DNA from: Nitrospirota bacterium
GTDB taxonomy: Bacteria; Nitrospirota; UBA9217
Assembly (NCBI GenBank): GCA_021814615.1
Contig: JAKAHZ010000018.1
Span: forward strand, 1-38,249
Length of the DNA: 38,249 bases
Direction of reading: 5' to 3'
The translations under genes and the position numbers were made by a program. Positions 30,873 through 38,249 of this stretch are shown here, piece after piece; position 1 is the stretch's first letter; each line of letters opens with the position of its first letter. The notes under the pieces are model-generated. The model did not search any database, had not been told where the DNA came from, and worked only from the letters and a program-made list of their open reading frames with translations.

Positions 30873-32202
30873 AATAGCGCTCCATGAATTTCGTGGAGAT
30901 ATTGCCCTGCTGGAAATCGGGGTCGTCGAGGATCTTCTTATGCGCGGGGATGGTGGTCTTGACCCCCTCGATGATGAACTCATCGAGCGCACGTTTCATG
31001 CGCATGATCGCCGCATCGCGCGTATCTGCGTAGACGATCAGCTTGGCGATCATGGAATCGTAGTAGGGCGGTATGAGATACTGCGTGTACGCCGCGGTGT
31101 CGACGCGCACGCCCGGGCCGCCGGGAGGATTGAAGGCGGTGATGGTTCCCGGGCTGGGAATGAACTTGTCCGGACACTCGGCGTTCACGCGGCACTCGAT
31201 GCTGTGCCCCTTGATCCGGATATCGTCCTGCGTGAAGGAGAGCGGGAGCCCCGATGCGACGCGGATCTGTTCCTTGACCAGGTCGACGCCCGTGACCAGT
31301 TCGGTGACCGGGTGCTCCACCTGGACGCGCGTGTTCATTTCCATGAAATAGAAGTTGCGGTTCTCGTCCATGAGGAATTCGATCGTTCCGGCGTTCCGGT
31401 ACTTGACCGTCCGCGCCAGGGCGATGGCCATGTCGCCCATCTTCTTCCGGAGCGCCGCATCGACGATCACCGACGGCGCCTCTTCGATCAGTTTCTGATG
31501 CCGCCGCTGGATCGAACATTCCCGTTCGCCGAGCGAAACGATGTTCCCTTTCTCGTCGGCAATGATCTGGATCTCGATATGCCGAGGCTGGGTGATGTAC
31601 TTCTCGATATACACATCAGCGTTCCCGAATGCAGCCAGTGCCTCGGACTGTGCCATCATGAAGGCTGATGCGAACTCGGCCTCGTCCATGACGACCCGCA
31701 TGCCCTTTCCTCCCCCGCCGGCGACGGCTTTGATGATCACCGGAAAACCGAGGTCACGCGCCAGGGCGATGGCGTCGGTCTCCTCGGTCATCACGCCCTC
31801 GCTCCCCGGCAGGATGGGCACACCAGCCTTCTTGGCCGTTTCCCGCGCCCGGGCCTTGTCCCCCATCAGTTTGATGCTCTCCGGGCTCGGACCGATGAAC
31901 TTGATCCCCGCGGAGTTGCATACCTCGGCGAAACTCGGATTCTCCGCAAGGAAACCGTAACCCGGATGTATCGCCTCGGCATCGGTGATCTCTGCGGCGC
32001 TGATGATGCTCGGCACGTTGAGATAGCTTTCGGAGCTCTTGGGGGGGCCGATGCAGACGCTCTGGTCGGCGAAACGGACATGAAGGGAATTGGCATCCGC
32101 CGTGGAATGAACGGCGACGGTCTTGATCCCCAGTTCCTTGCACGCCCGGATGACGCGGAGGGCAATCTCTCCGCGATTGGCAATCAGGATTTTCTTGAAC
32201 AC
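30856..32202 (-). CDS. accC: Biotin carboxylase of acetyl-CoA carboxylase
   Basis: A 448-residue ATP-grasp enzyme that carboxylates biotin on Acc[18 protein letters not shown] opens it; [22 protein letters not shown] (162-168), [17 protein letters not shown] and [14 protein letters not shown] follow, with Arg292 and Glu296 at the same numbers as in E. coli AccC. It starts with GTG, GAGGT six bases upstream. Order accB-accC is standard; thiE overlaps its end. The carboxyltransferase genes accA and accD are not in the window. Confidence 0.96.
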   Translation of the reverse strand: MFKKILIANRGEIALRVIRACKELGIKTVAVHSTADANSLHVRFADQSVCIGPPKSSESYLNVPSIISAAEITDAEAIHPGYGFLAENPSFAEVCNSAGIKFIGPSPESIKLMGDKARARETAKKAGVPILPGSEGVMTEETDAIALARDLGFPVIIKAVAGGGGKGMRVVMDEAEFASAFMMAQSEALAAFGNADVYIEKYITQPRHIEIQIIADEKGNIVSLGERECSIQRRHQKLIEEAPSVIVDAALRKKMGDMAIALARTVKYRNAGTIEFLMDENRNFYFMEMNTRVQVEHPVTELVTGVDLVKEQIRVASGLPLSFTQDDIRIKGHSIECRVNAECPDKFIPSPGTITAFNPPGGPGVRVDTAAYTQYLIPPYYDSMIAKLIVYADTRDAAIMRMKRALDEFIIEGVKTTIPAHKKILDDPDFQQGNISTKFMERYYSPPS

Positions 32203-32254
32203 GAATATACCTCGAAATGCGATCCCCGCCGAAGCAGCCGCGGGATCGGGTGGA

Positions 32255-32734
32255 CTACATGGGTTCGATCACGAAGAGAGCCTGTCCGTACTCGACGGGC
32301 TGGCCGTTCTCGACAAGCACCTGAACGACCTTGCCCGCGGTCTCGGACTCGATCTCGTTCATGAGTTTCATGGCCTCGATGATGCAGAGGACCTGGCCTT
32401 TCTTCACAACGTCGCCGATCTCGACATAGGGCGGCTTTTCCGGAGAGCTGGAACGGTAAAAAGTGCCGACAATCGGCGACGTCACCTTTATCTGGTTGGA
32501 GGCGGCAGGCGCGGGAGCGGCTGCGGGAGCGGCGGCAGAAGGCCTCTCGGGCTCGGCGACCGCAGGCGCGACGATGGCCGCAGGCGGATACTCCATGCGC
32601 GGCATGACCGGATGATAGGTTACGTCGCCGCCCTTCCGGAGCCGTACCTTGACGCCGGAACGCTCGATCTCGACCTCCGAGATGTCGGTGCCCTTCAGCA
32701 TTTCGATAAGTTCTTTCAACTCTTTCAGATTCAT
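32255..32734 (-). CDS. accB: Biotin carboxyl carrier protein
   Basis: A 159-residue carrier. The N-terminal helical part ([19 protein letters not shown]) is followed by an Ala/Pro linker (55-80) and the biotinyl domain, with the biotin-accepting Lys123 in EAMKLMNEI. It carries biotin between AccC and the carboxyltransferase in fatty-acid synthesis. AAGGAG lies six bases before the ATG. It sits between efp and accC, as in many bacteria. Confidence 0.96.
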   Translation of the reverse strand: MNLKELKELIEMLKGTDISEVEIERSGVKVRLRKGGDVTYHPVMPRMEYPPAAIVAPAVAEPERPSAAAPAAAPAPAASNQIKVTSPIVGTFYRSSSPEKPPYVEIGDVVKKGQVLCIIEAMKLMNEIESETAGKVVQVLVENGQPVEYGQALFVIEPM

Positions 32735-32812
32735 GGGTGCTCCTTTGCTTGGTGTCGAGGGAACCGGCGTGCGGTTTTTCGCAGCGCCGCGTTCCGTCGA
32801 TGGCCGCGACGG

Positions 32813-33379
32813 CTACTGCTTGACGCGCTCGATGAAGGTCCCGGTACGCGTGTCGACCTTCACGATGTCGCCCTCGTTCAGGTAGAAGGGCACCTTGATC
32901 ACGGCCCCCGTTTCCAGGGTGGCGGGTTTGGAGCCGCCCGACGCCGTATCGCCGCGGACGCCGGGCTCGGTCTGGGTGATGGCAAGTTCAACGAACATGG
33001 GAATCTCGATATTGATCGGCTTGCTCTTGTAATAGAGGACCTTGATCTCCATGTTCTCCTTCAGATAGCTGATACTGTCGCCGAGCTGCGTTTCATTGAG
33101 CTGAATCTGCTCGTACGACGTCGTGTCCATAAACACGCGGTCCTTGTCCGCTGCATAGAGATACTGCATTTTCTTCTCTTCGAGCTCCGGGGTGTCGAGT
33201 TTTTCCCCCGACCGGTAGGTCCGGTCGATCACGTTCCCCGACCTGAGGCTTTTCATCTTGGTTCGGACAAAGGCGCCGCCCTTGCCCGGCTTCACGTGCT
33301 GGAATTCGACGATCACATAGGGTTCCCCGTCGATTTCGAGCTTCAATCCATTCCTGAACTCCGCTGTTGATACCGGCAA
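32813..33379 (-). CDS. efp: Elongation factor P
   Basis: A 188-residue, three-domain factor that helps ribosomes through polyproline. VKPGKGGAFVRTKMKSL holds the modifiable Lys33 at the tip of domain I, consistent with lysylation by EpmA rather than rhamnosylation (which needs Arg). It ends FYLNEGDIVKVDTRTGTFIERVK. It starts with TTG, AGGAGG eight bases upstream; no nearby ATG fits. It lies between pepP and accB. The proline-rich proteins in this window (TPR protein, Smr protein) are likely clients. Confidence 0.95.
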   Translation of the reverse strand: MPVSTAEFRNGLKLEIDGEPYVIVEFQHVKPGKGGAFVRTKMKSLRSGNVIDRTYRSGEKLDTPELEEKKMQYLYAADKDRVFMDTTSYEQIQLNETQLGDSISYLKENMEIKVLYYKSKPINIEIPMFVELAITQTEPGVRGDTASGGSKPATLETGAVIKVPFYLNEGDIVKVDTRTGTFIERVKQ

Positions 33380-33433
33380 TGCTTTCTCCTCCTCGTTCTC
33401 TTCGTATGAAATAACGTTCTGGCAAACCAGTAA

Positions 33434-34504
33434 TTACAGTCCGCGCGGCAGACTGGTCAATAATTTCCTTCCTCGTTCGGTGACGAGGACCATATCCTCG
33501 ATCCGGACGCCGCCCCATCCGGGGATATAGACACCCGGCTCCACCGTCACCACCATGCCGGGAGCCAACGTAGCCTTGGACAACGCCGAGAGGGACGGGG
33601 CCTCATGAACCATCAGCCCGATCCCGTGGCCCGTTGCATGGCCGAATTCGCCGCCATGGCCTGCAGCCGCGATGATATCCCGCGCCGCCTTGTCCGCGTC
33701 GGCGCAGGCAACGCCCGGGGCAACCCGCTCGATCGCCTGTTGCTGGGCGCGAAGCACCAGGCCGTGAATCTCCCGCTGTCTCGCAGAAGGCTTGCCTGCG
33801 CAAACCGTACGGGTGATATCGCAATAATACCCCTTCGCCTCTGCGCCGAAATCGATAGTCACCAGGTCGCCGGAGCGCAACCGCCGGTTCGAAACGGATG
33901 CATGGGGCATGGCGCCGTTCCCGCCCGATGCAACGATGATATCGAATGCGGCACGTTTCGCCCCTTTCTCGCGCATCAGCCATTCAAGCCGGAGCGCAAG
34001 CTCCCGCTCGGTCACCCCGGGCCTGATATGGGGGCGCAGTTCGAGAAAGGACGTTTCCGCACGCTTGACGGCAAGTCTGATCGCGCCAAGCTCTTCCGCA
34101 TCCTTGCGCTGGCGAAGATCTGTCAGGGGGTCCTTGACGTCCTTCATGCCGAGCCCCTGCTTCCGGAACGCATTGATCCGGTCGGCCGTGAGCGATGCTT
34201 CGTCAAAGCAGAGGGACCGGAGGCCGAGCGTTCGTGCAGTCTCCCTGACGGTGGTAATGATATCTTTCTTCTGGATCACGAGCGAGGTTGCCGGGGCCTC
34301 GCGCTTCGCCTGGAGCTGATACCGGAAATCCGTGACCAGAACGCAGCGCGCCGGCGTAACCAGCACCCATCCCGACGAACCGGTGAATCCGGAGAGATAG
34401 CGCACGTGTTCGCGTTGCGTAACCAGTAACGCCGAGATACGGCGCTCGCGCATGAGCCTGCGGAGCCGCGCGAGCCTCGTTGACTGCCCTCCCCGCTCTT
34501 TCAT
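33434..34504 (-). CDS. pepP: Xaa-Pro aminopeptidase (M24 family)
   Basis: A 356-residue metallopeptidase. The creatinase-like N-terminal domain ([15 protein letters not shown]) precedes the pita-bread domain, with all five metal ligands: Asp218 (TIDFGA), Asp229 (YYCDITRT), His293 ([10 protein letters not shown]), Glu322 (TVEPGVYI) and Glu336 (VRIEDM). It removes N-terminal residues before proline. Its ATG overlaps the aroQ stop (ATGA), so it is coupled. The neighbourhood aroQ-pepP-efp is widespread. PepQ is an alternative name for the same fold. Confidence 0.92.
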   Translation of the reverse strand: MKERGGQSTRLARLRRLMRERRISALLVTQREHVRYLSGFTGSSGWVLVTPARCVLVTDFRYQLQAKREAPATSLVIQKKDIITTVRETARTLGLRSLCFDEASLTADRINAFRKQGLGMKDVKDPLTDLRQRKDAEELGAIRLAVKRAETSFLELRPHIRPGVTERELALRLEWLMREKGAKRAAFDIIVASGGNGAMPHASVSNRRLRSGDLVTIDFGAEAKGYYCDITRTVCAGKPSARQREIHGLVLRAQQQAIERVAPGVACADADKAARDIIAAAGHGGEFGHATGHGIGLMVHEAPSLSALSKATLAPGMVVTVEPGVYIPGWGGVRIEDMVLVTERGRKLLTSLPRGL

Positions 34505-34944
34505 TTCCCCGCAGCTCCCGCGGCGGATACTGCCGCCCGCAGTCCGAGCAAATAGCTCTCGGCGCCGAATCCGGAGATCTGGCCGACAGCCACACCGGAG
34601 ATGAAGGAATGATGACGGAATTCCTCACGGCGGTAGATGTTCGAGAGATGCACCTCCACGACAGGGATGCCCGTGGCGGCAATGGCATCACGGAGTGCGA
34701 CGCTTGTGTGCGTATAGGCCCCCGGGTTGATCAGGATGGCCTGATAGGCGCCCATGGCCTCCTGCACCTTCTGGACCAGTTCTCCTTCATGGTTCGACTG
34801 AAAGGAGACGACCTGGACCCCTAGTTCACCGGCAAGCGCCGCCAGCCGGCGGTCGATGTCCTCCAGCGTGACGCTTCCGTAGATCTCCGGTTCCCGCTTC
34901 CCCAGCAGGTTCAGGTTCGGTCCATGAAGCACGAGAATTCGCAT
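34501..34944 (-). CDS. aroQ: Type II 3-dehydroquinate dehydratase
   Basis: A 147-residue shikimate-pathway enzyme. [21 protein letters not shown] contains catalytic Tyr22; [19 protein letters not shown] and [15 protein letters not shown] (His99) are the other active-site segments. It forms dodecamers in the cytoplasm. AGGAG lies four bases before the ATG. An intrinsic terminator sits only 10 bp upstream, so transcription must read through it or be controlled by it. First gene of the co-directional run to purV. Confidence 0.95.
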   Translation of the reverse strand: MRILVLHGPNLNLLGKREPEIYGSVTLEDIDRRLAALAGELGVQVVSFQSNHEGELVQKVQEAMGAYQAILINPGAYTHTSVALRDAIAATGIPVVEVHLSNIYRREEFRHHSFISGVAVGQISGFGAESYLLGLRAAVSAAGAAGK

Positions 34945-34953
34945 AGGTCTCCT

Positions 34954-34981
34954 GAAAAGAAAAAACTGCCAGAGGCAGTTT
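34954..34981 (-). terminator. Intrinsic terminator directly before aroQ (possible attenuator)
   Basis: On the minus strand an 8-bp stem (AAACTGCC / GGCAGTTT, 3-base loop) is followed by TTTCTTTTC. It ends 10 bp from the aroQ ATG and next to the aroQ ribosome site. It can end the TPR-Roadblock transcript. Confidence 0.8.
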
Positions 34982-35014
34982 CCGCAGCATGCCGATCCAT
35001 TGTTTCGTTGACGT

Positions 35015-35371
35015 TCAGAACTCCTTCAGGAGCTTCGGCACTGACATGCGGAGCAGGAATCTGCCTTTGCCGAAATTCCCGTCGGGCTTGATGATCAGCA
35101 CCATAAAGTACTCGTCGGTCAGGCGGCGCAGCATGACCAGCGCCTTATCGGCCATGACCGTCACTTCCTTCGTCGATCCCAGTTGGGCGGACTGCGATCC
35201 TTTCTCGATTTCCTTCAGGAGCGTCGCATACTCGACGGTCATGGACTGAAGATCCAGGTCGTTCGTGAGCGCGTATTCCTCCACGGGGATCCCGTCCACC
35301 CCGACAACGAGCGCCCCCACCGCCCCGTCCGTCCCATGCACCACGTCCTTTAAGATATCGGCGAAAGGCAT
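35015..35371 (-). CDS. Roadblock/LC7-domain protein
   Basis: A 118-residue single-domain protein: [31 protein letters not shown], then [18 protein letters not shown] and [17 protein letters not shown]. This is the fold of MglB-type proteins, which dimerise and regulate small Ras-like GTPases. No MglA-like GTPase gene is nearby. Its ATG shares one base with the stop of the TPR gene (TAATG), so the two are made together and probably interact. Confidence 0.85.
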   Translation of the reverse strand: MPFADILKDVVHGTDGAVGALVVGVDGIPVEEYALTNDLDLQSMTVEYATLLKEIEKGSQSAQLGSTKEVTVMADKALVMLRRLTDEYFMVLIIKPDGNFGKGRFLLRMSVPKLLKEF

Positions 35372-36876
35372 TACTCGGATTTCTCCTTCATGACGTTCTT
35401 TAACCAGCCCTCAAGGCGTTCAATCTTTTCTTTCGTTTTCCTATCGGACTTCTTTTCCGTCACCGCCGCGGCCTGTTCCTCAACCGCAGGCGGCTGAACG
35501 GCGAAGGACGGCGCTTCAGCCTCCACGGCAGCAGGCTCTGCCGCAACGTTCTCGGGAACTGCCTCCTGAACAGGAGGAGCAGGCGGCGCAAATGCCGCGG
35601 GGCCGCCGATCGGGAACGCAGGCGTGCTCCGCTCCGGCGTTCCGACCATGGCCCTGATCGATGCGATCTTGTTGATCAGCGCCTGATTGCCCGGCCGGTC
35701 GCTCAGCATGCCCTGATATACTTCGATGGCTTTGTCGTAGAATCCTTGCGCGATGTACAGCTCGGCAAGAGTATTCGTATTGATGTCGTCGCTACCCTCG
35801 GGTTCTGTCGCAGCTGGCGGAACCGCTGCCTCCTCCGCTGCAGGAAGGGGAACTGCCGCGGGTTCCTGATCCCAGGAAGCAGTGGACGGAATTTCTTCGA
35901 CGGGGGCAACCGGAGGAAAGGGCTCTTCCTGGGCCGGTTCTACGGCAAACGCTTCAGCAGCCGCAGGCGCCGTCTCCGACGGCAGCTCTGCAGCAGGAAA
36001 TTCTGCGGGGATTTCCGCCACCTGCGCGGGCTCAGCTGGAACTTCAGCAGCAACAATCTCCGGTTCGGGCAGCGGGGCCGCTTCAGCAGGCATTTCCACC
36101 ACCGCAGTCTGCTCCGGAACGGGAACTGCTTCCGCGGGTTCGAACTCAACAATCTCTTCGACAACCTCCGCCGCCTCATCAACCGCGGGGACAGGCGCAG
36201 CGGGAGCAGTCTGCTTCGGCGCCTCAATAACCGTAGCCGTCTGCAGGACAGGCGCGGGTCCCGGAATCTTGCTTTCCGGCGCTGCAGAAACGGGCAAGGA
36301 AGCTGCCGGGACCGCGGTTGCGGCCTGAGGCGGAGAGGGCGGCGCCGGGGATTTCGCAGCGGTACTCACAGCAGCCGGAGCGGCTTTCGGAGACGCAGTT
36401 GGTACGGTCTCTTTTTTCGTTTCCGGAGCAGGTATGGCTACCTTCGGCTTCGGAACCCGGTCGGACACATCGCGCCCCGCCTCGAGATCTGCAACCAGGG
36501 CCTTGATATCCTTATCAGGATTCAGCGCGAGTGCGGCCTTGTACCGCAACAGCGCTTCGCTGGTCTTTCCCTGCAGAATGAAAATGTCGCCCAGTTTCCG
36601 CTGTGCAAGCAGATTATCCGGAACCGCCTTGATGACCCCTTCCAGTTCCTGTTGGGCGCCTGCCAGATCGCCCTGATCGAGCAGCAACCGCCCCAGAAGT
36701 GATCGCGCGGTTACATAGTTTGGATTGTTTTTAAGCCCTTCGGTGAGAACCTGGACAGCCATCGCCACATCGCCGATCTTTTTATATTCCTCGGCAAGCG
36801 GTACGAAGAGCTTAGATTTCGGATCCTTAGCGATCCGCTCGGTCAGTTTTGCGATTTCTGAGGAGTCTTTTTCCAT
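35371..36876 (-). CDS. TPR protein with long Pro/Ala/Glu-rich linker
   Basis: A 501-residue cytoplasmic protein. Three to four TPR units occupy residues 10-135 (PLAEEYKKIGDVAMAVQVL, ARSLLGRLLLDQGDLAGAQQ). A 230-residue disordered linker rich in Pro, Ala, Glu and Val follows. A further TPR pair is at about 370-415 (LAELYIAQGFYDKAIEVYQ), and the C-terminus is a charged helix (KTKEKIERLEGWLKNVMKEK). The design recalls scaffold proteins such as FimV-like polar organisers, but no LysM or membrane helix is present. It precedes the Roadblock gene with a TAATG overlap. Strong promoter upstream; the ribosome site is weak. Confidence 0.8.
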   Translation of the reverse strand: MEKDSSEIAKLTERIAKDPKSKLFVPLAEEYKKIGDVAMAVQVLTEGLKNNPNYVTARSLLGRLLLDQGDLAGAQQELEGVIKAVPDNLLAQRKLGDIFILQGKTSEALLRYKAALALNPDKDIKALVADLEAGRDVSDRVPKPKVAIPAPETKKETVPTASPKAAPAAVSTAAKSPAPPSPPQAATAVPAASLPVSAAPESKIPGPAPVLQTATVIEAPKQTAPAAPVPAVDEAAEVVEEIVEFEPAEAVPVPEQTAVVEMPAEAAPLPEPEIVAAEVPAEPAQVAEIPAEFPAAELPSETAPAAAEAFAVEPAQEEPFPPVAPVEEIPSTASWDQEPAAVPLPAAEEAAVPPAATEPEGSDDINTNTLAELYIAQGFYDKAIEVYQGMLSDRPGNQALINKIASIRAMVGTPERSTPAFPIGGPAAFAPPAPPVQEAVPENVAAEPAAVEAEAPSFAVQPPAVEEQAAAVTEKKSDRKTKEKIERLEGWLKNVMKEKSE

Positions 36877-36902
36877 AACGTTTTCGCAGAATTATCTCGG
36901 CA

Positions 36903-36932
36903 ATTCTACCAGAATCCTGACGGAAATGTCAA
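36903..36932 (-). promoter_or_regulatory. Sigma-70 promoter of the TPR-Roadblock operon
   Basis: A perfect TTGACA (36932-36927), an 18-bp spacer and TAGAAT (36908-36903) on the minus strand, about 27 bp from the ATG at 36876. Confidence 0.78.
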
Positions 36933-37035
36933 GGAAAACACCTTGATTTGCAAGTTAAAATGAGGACTTATCCCAGCCCCCGCAGCAGCCTCCTCCGCCA
37001 GGCTGCTGTTATGGAACGAGCATGCCGATTTGAGG

Positions 37036-37071
37036 CAACAAAAAAGGGCGGCTGATGATCAGCCGCCCTTT
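37036..37071 (-). terminator. Intrinsic terminator of the TauE-type operon
   Basis: On the minus strand a perfect 13-bp stem (AAAGGGCGGCTGA / TCAGCCGCCCTTT, 3-base loop), followed by TTTG. It lies about 27 bp after the stop of the 174-residue membrane-protein gene. Confidence 0.93.
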
Positions 37072-37097
37072 CCGGTACAAAACTTCTTGATCCGCCG

Positions 37098-37622
37098 CTA
37101 ATGCCCGCCGCCTTTCAGGATACCGCTGGCAGCCAATGTCAATACCAGCACCTCGGCGACGGTAATGATCAGGAACGCCGTGTCTTTCTTTCTCATCAGC
37201 GCTGGAATAATCGCCGCATAGCAAAAGATCGTAAGACCGGCCAGGAGGGCAATACCGACAAAATTCATATAGTCGCCCTTGCCGATGTTCTTGAGCCAGC
37301 TCCAGCCGGCCATCTTATGGCCCTTCTCATAGATCTCTTTGCACTCTTCGGACTTACCGCCCTCAGCTTTGCACTTCTGGATGAGCGCAACCGCCTCGGC
37401 GTCCTTGCCCTGTTCCATCTGCGACATGACATAGAGATAATCGCCGACCTTCAGTTTCCAGTACTGCGGCAGTTTATCGATGGGCACAAAAGAACTGAAC
37501 GCTCCGAACACATAGAGCAGGAACGTGACCGTCAGGATCACGAACCCGATCATCATGCCGTAATTCAGGATGTTCGCATAGGTTATCTGTTCTTCGCTTG
37601 CTTTGGTATTCTCGGACGACAT
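37098..37622 (-). CDS. Membrane protein of unknown family, partner of a TauE/SafE permease
   Basis: A 174-residue protein with three hydrophobic helices: about 18-42 (MMIGFVILTVTFLLYVFGAF), 121-140 (FVGIALLAGLTIFCYAAII) and 150-168. Between helices 1 and 2 lies a polar domain with two cysteines (IQKCKAEGGKSEECKEIYE), probably facing the periplasm, where they may form a disulphide. GGAGG lies eight bases before the ATG. It is 38 bp after the TauE/SafE gene, so it likely works with that permease. DUF1634 proteins occupy a similar place elsewhere, but I cannot confirm membership. Confidence 0.7.
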   Translation of the reverse strand: MSSENTKASEEQITYANILNYGMMIGFVILTVTFLLYVFGAFSSFVPIDKLPQYWKLKVGDYLYVMSQMEQGKDAEAVALIQKCKAEGGKSEECKEIYEKGHKMAGWSWLKNIGKGDYMNFVGIALLAGLTIFCYAAIIPALMRKKDTAFLIITVAEVLVLTLAASGILKGGGH

Positions 37623-37660
37623 GGTACGTTCCTCCGTAAAGTGTCTTTAATGGCCCGCCC

Positions 37661-38249
37661 CTACTTCCAGATCTCCAGCCCCTTCAGAAGCGCGCGAAGG
37701 CCCGCAAAAAGCAGCAGGCCGATCACCATCCATTTGATCGCCTTGGGCTTGGCCTTTGCCAGGATCTTCACGCCTACGATGGACCCGAGCATGATGCCGA
37801 TGATCGAAGGCGCGACCATCATCGGCAAGACCGCCCCGTTGTTCATATAGATCCAGGCCGCCGATGTGTCGGTGATCGAAAGCAGGAACTTGCTCGTTGC
37901 CACCGACACCTTGAGGGGCGCGCCCATCATGAGGTTCAGCACCGGAACGTTCGCCCAGCCGGCGCCGAGCCCGAACATGCCTGCCATGATGCCGATGATG
38001 ATAAACATGAGGAGCCCCGGGAGGGTCTTATGAACGTTCCATTCAACATCCTTTCCGATAGACTCTTCGCGGTAGATGCCCATGATGCCGAGCGACTGGG
38101 ACAGTTTGTCGGCTTTGACGTTCGGAAAATCAGACTTGCCGGCCATCAACATGATCGCCACGATGCCCAGGATAGTCCCCCCCAATGCGATCTGAACCAC
38201 GTTCTGGGGCAGCGCGAGACCGATCATGGAAACGACGACCGCCGATGAG
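37661..38249 (-). CDS. TauE/SafE-family anion permease, partial (5' end outside window)
   Basis: The last 195 or so codons of a membrane permease; the frame stays open to the window's right edge, and the Met codon at 38227 is internal. MAGMFGLGAGWANVPVLNLM and VSVATSKFLLSITDTSAAWIY are the second copy of the TauE/SafE repeat (GLGgG...VP.L...G.P...a.aTS). The family exports sulfite or other small sulfonate-type anions. A hydrophilic insert (SDFPNVKADKLSQSLG to WNVHKTLPG) separates the repeats. Followed by the 174-residue membrane protein. Confidence 0.85.
   Translation of the reverse strand, partial: SSAVVVSMIGLALPQNVVQIALGGTILGIVAIMLMAGKSDFPNVKADKLSQSLGIMGIYREESIGKDVEWNVHKTLPGLLMFIIIGIMAGMFGLGAGWANVPVLNLMMGAPLKVSVATSKFLLSITDTSAAWIYMNNGAVLPMMVAPSIIGIMLGSIVGVKILAKAKPKAIKWMVIGLLLFAGLRALLKGLEIWK

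Noticed and set aside
30873-31100. TPP riboswitch before thiE
   Set aside because: The sequence upstream of thiE is accC coding DNA with no CUGAGA-type element.
35746-36702. A 318-codon plus-strand frame rich in Arg, Asn and Gly
   Set aside because: Antisense to the Pro/Ala/Glu-rich linker of the TPR protein; the odd composition mirrors that linker.
37009-37224. A 71-residue minus-strand ORF
   Set aside because: It overlaps the terminator and the 3' end of the 174-residue membrane-protein gene in another frame, with no ribosome site.

Overview
The window is 38.2 kb of GC-rich bacterial chromosome with closely packed genes on both strands. Gene content and local order suggest an anaerobic or microaerophilic Gram-negative of the Nitrospirota or Desulfobacterota type: ihfA-merR-tRNA-Pro-surE-pcm, aroQ-pepP-efp-accB-accC, a heptosyltransferase, a GH57 branching enzyme with a DUF4912 partner, long-form HflX and DUF1858 proteins. 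This placement is inference; there is no rRNA or other phylogenetic marker. No phage, transposase or CRISPR array is visible.

Layout. 1-2253 (-): CNMP/CBS/DUF294 nucleotidyltransferase and a DnaQ-type exonuclease that runs off the left edge. 2621-3846 (-): an L,D-transpeptidase followed by a paralogue without the catalytic motif. 4200-8342 (-): DUF4912 protein, GH57 branching enzyme, GlcD-type FAD oxidase. 8481-9899 (+): CrcB fluoride channel, DUF190, Smr protein. 10063-12649 (-): ihfA, merR, tRNA-Pro(GGG), surE, pcm. 13029-15367: an unknown gene, a heptosyltransferase, a TPR fragment and a small Cys protein. 15727-17991 (+): a Lys/Ala-rich protein with a barrel domain, then hflX. 18169-19903 (-): queD and pmbA. 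19975-23229: a lipoprotein, a Crp/Fnr regulator, a heme-copper-oxidase-I-like mini-protein, DUF1858, a 45-residue Cys-knuckle gene and queC. 23284-25839 (-): an unusual NRAMP transporter with a PRC/MgtE_N/CBS partner. 26118-26720 (+): a PhoU-like helical protein. 26822-34944 (-): aroQ-pepP-efp-accB-accC-thiE-livK-livH-purV in one direction. 35015-38249 (-): Roadblock and TPR proteins, a membrane protein, and a TauE/SafE permease that runs off the right edge.

The most distinctive region is 20654-22472. A Crp/Fnr protein with no cysteine sits next to a divergent pair: the oxidase-I-like mini-protein, and DUF1858 plus the 45-residue Cys protein. The space between them carries two near-identical 16-bp palindromes, TATGAY-N4-GTCATA. 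Each is centred exactly 29.5 bp upstream of the -10 box of one of the two promoters, the class II activator position (about -41.5). This reads as a small redox- or NO-responsive regulon.

Other points of note: two genes (hflX, thiE) with no canonical start in the expected place but an ATT at good Shine-Dalgarno spacing; two intrinsic terminators directly in front of hflX and of the aroQ operon, which imply attenuation or read-through; 11 perfect copies of a heptamer between convergent genes; and a 118-bp nested palindrome.
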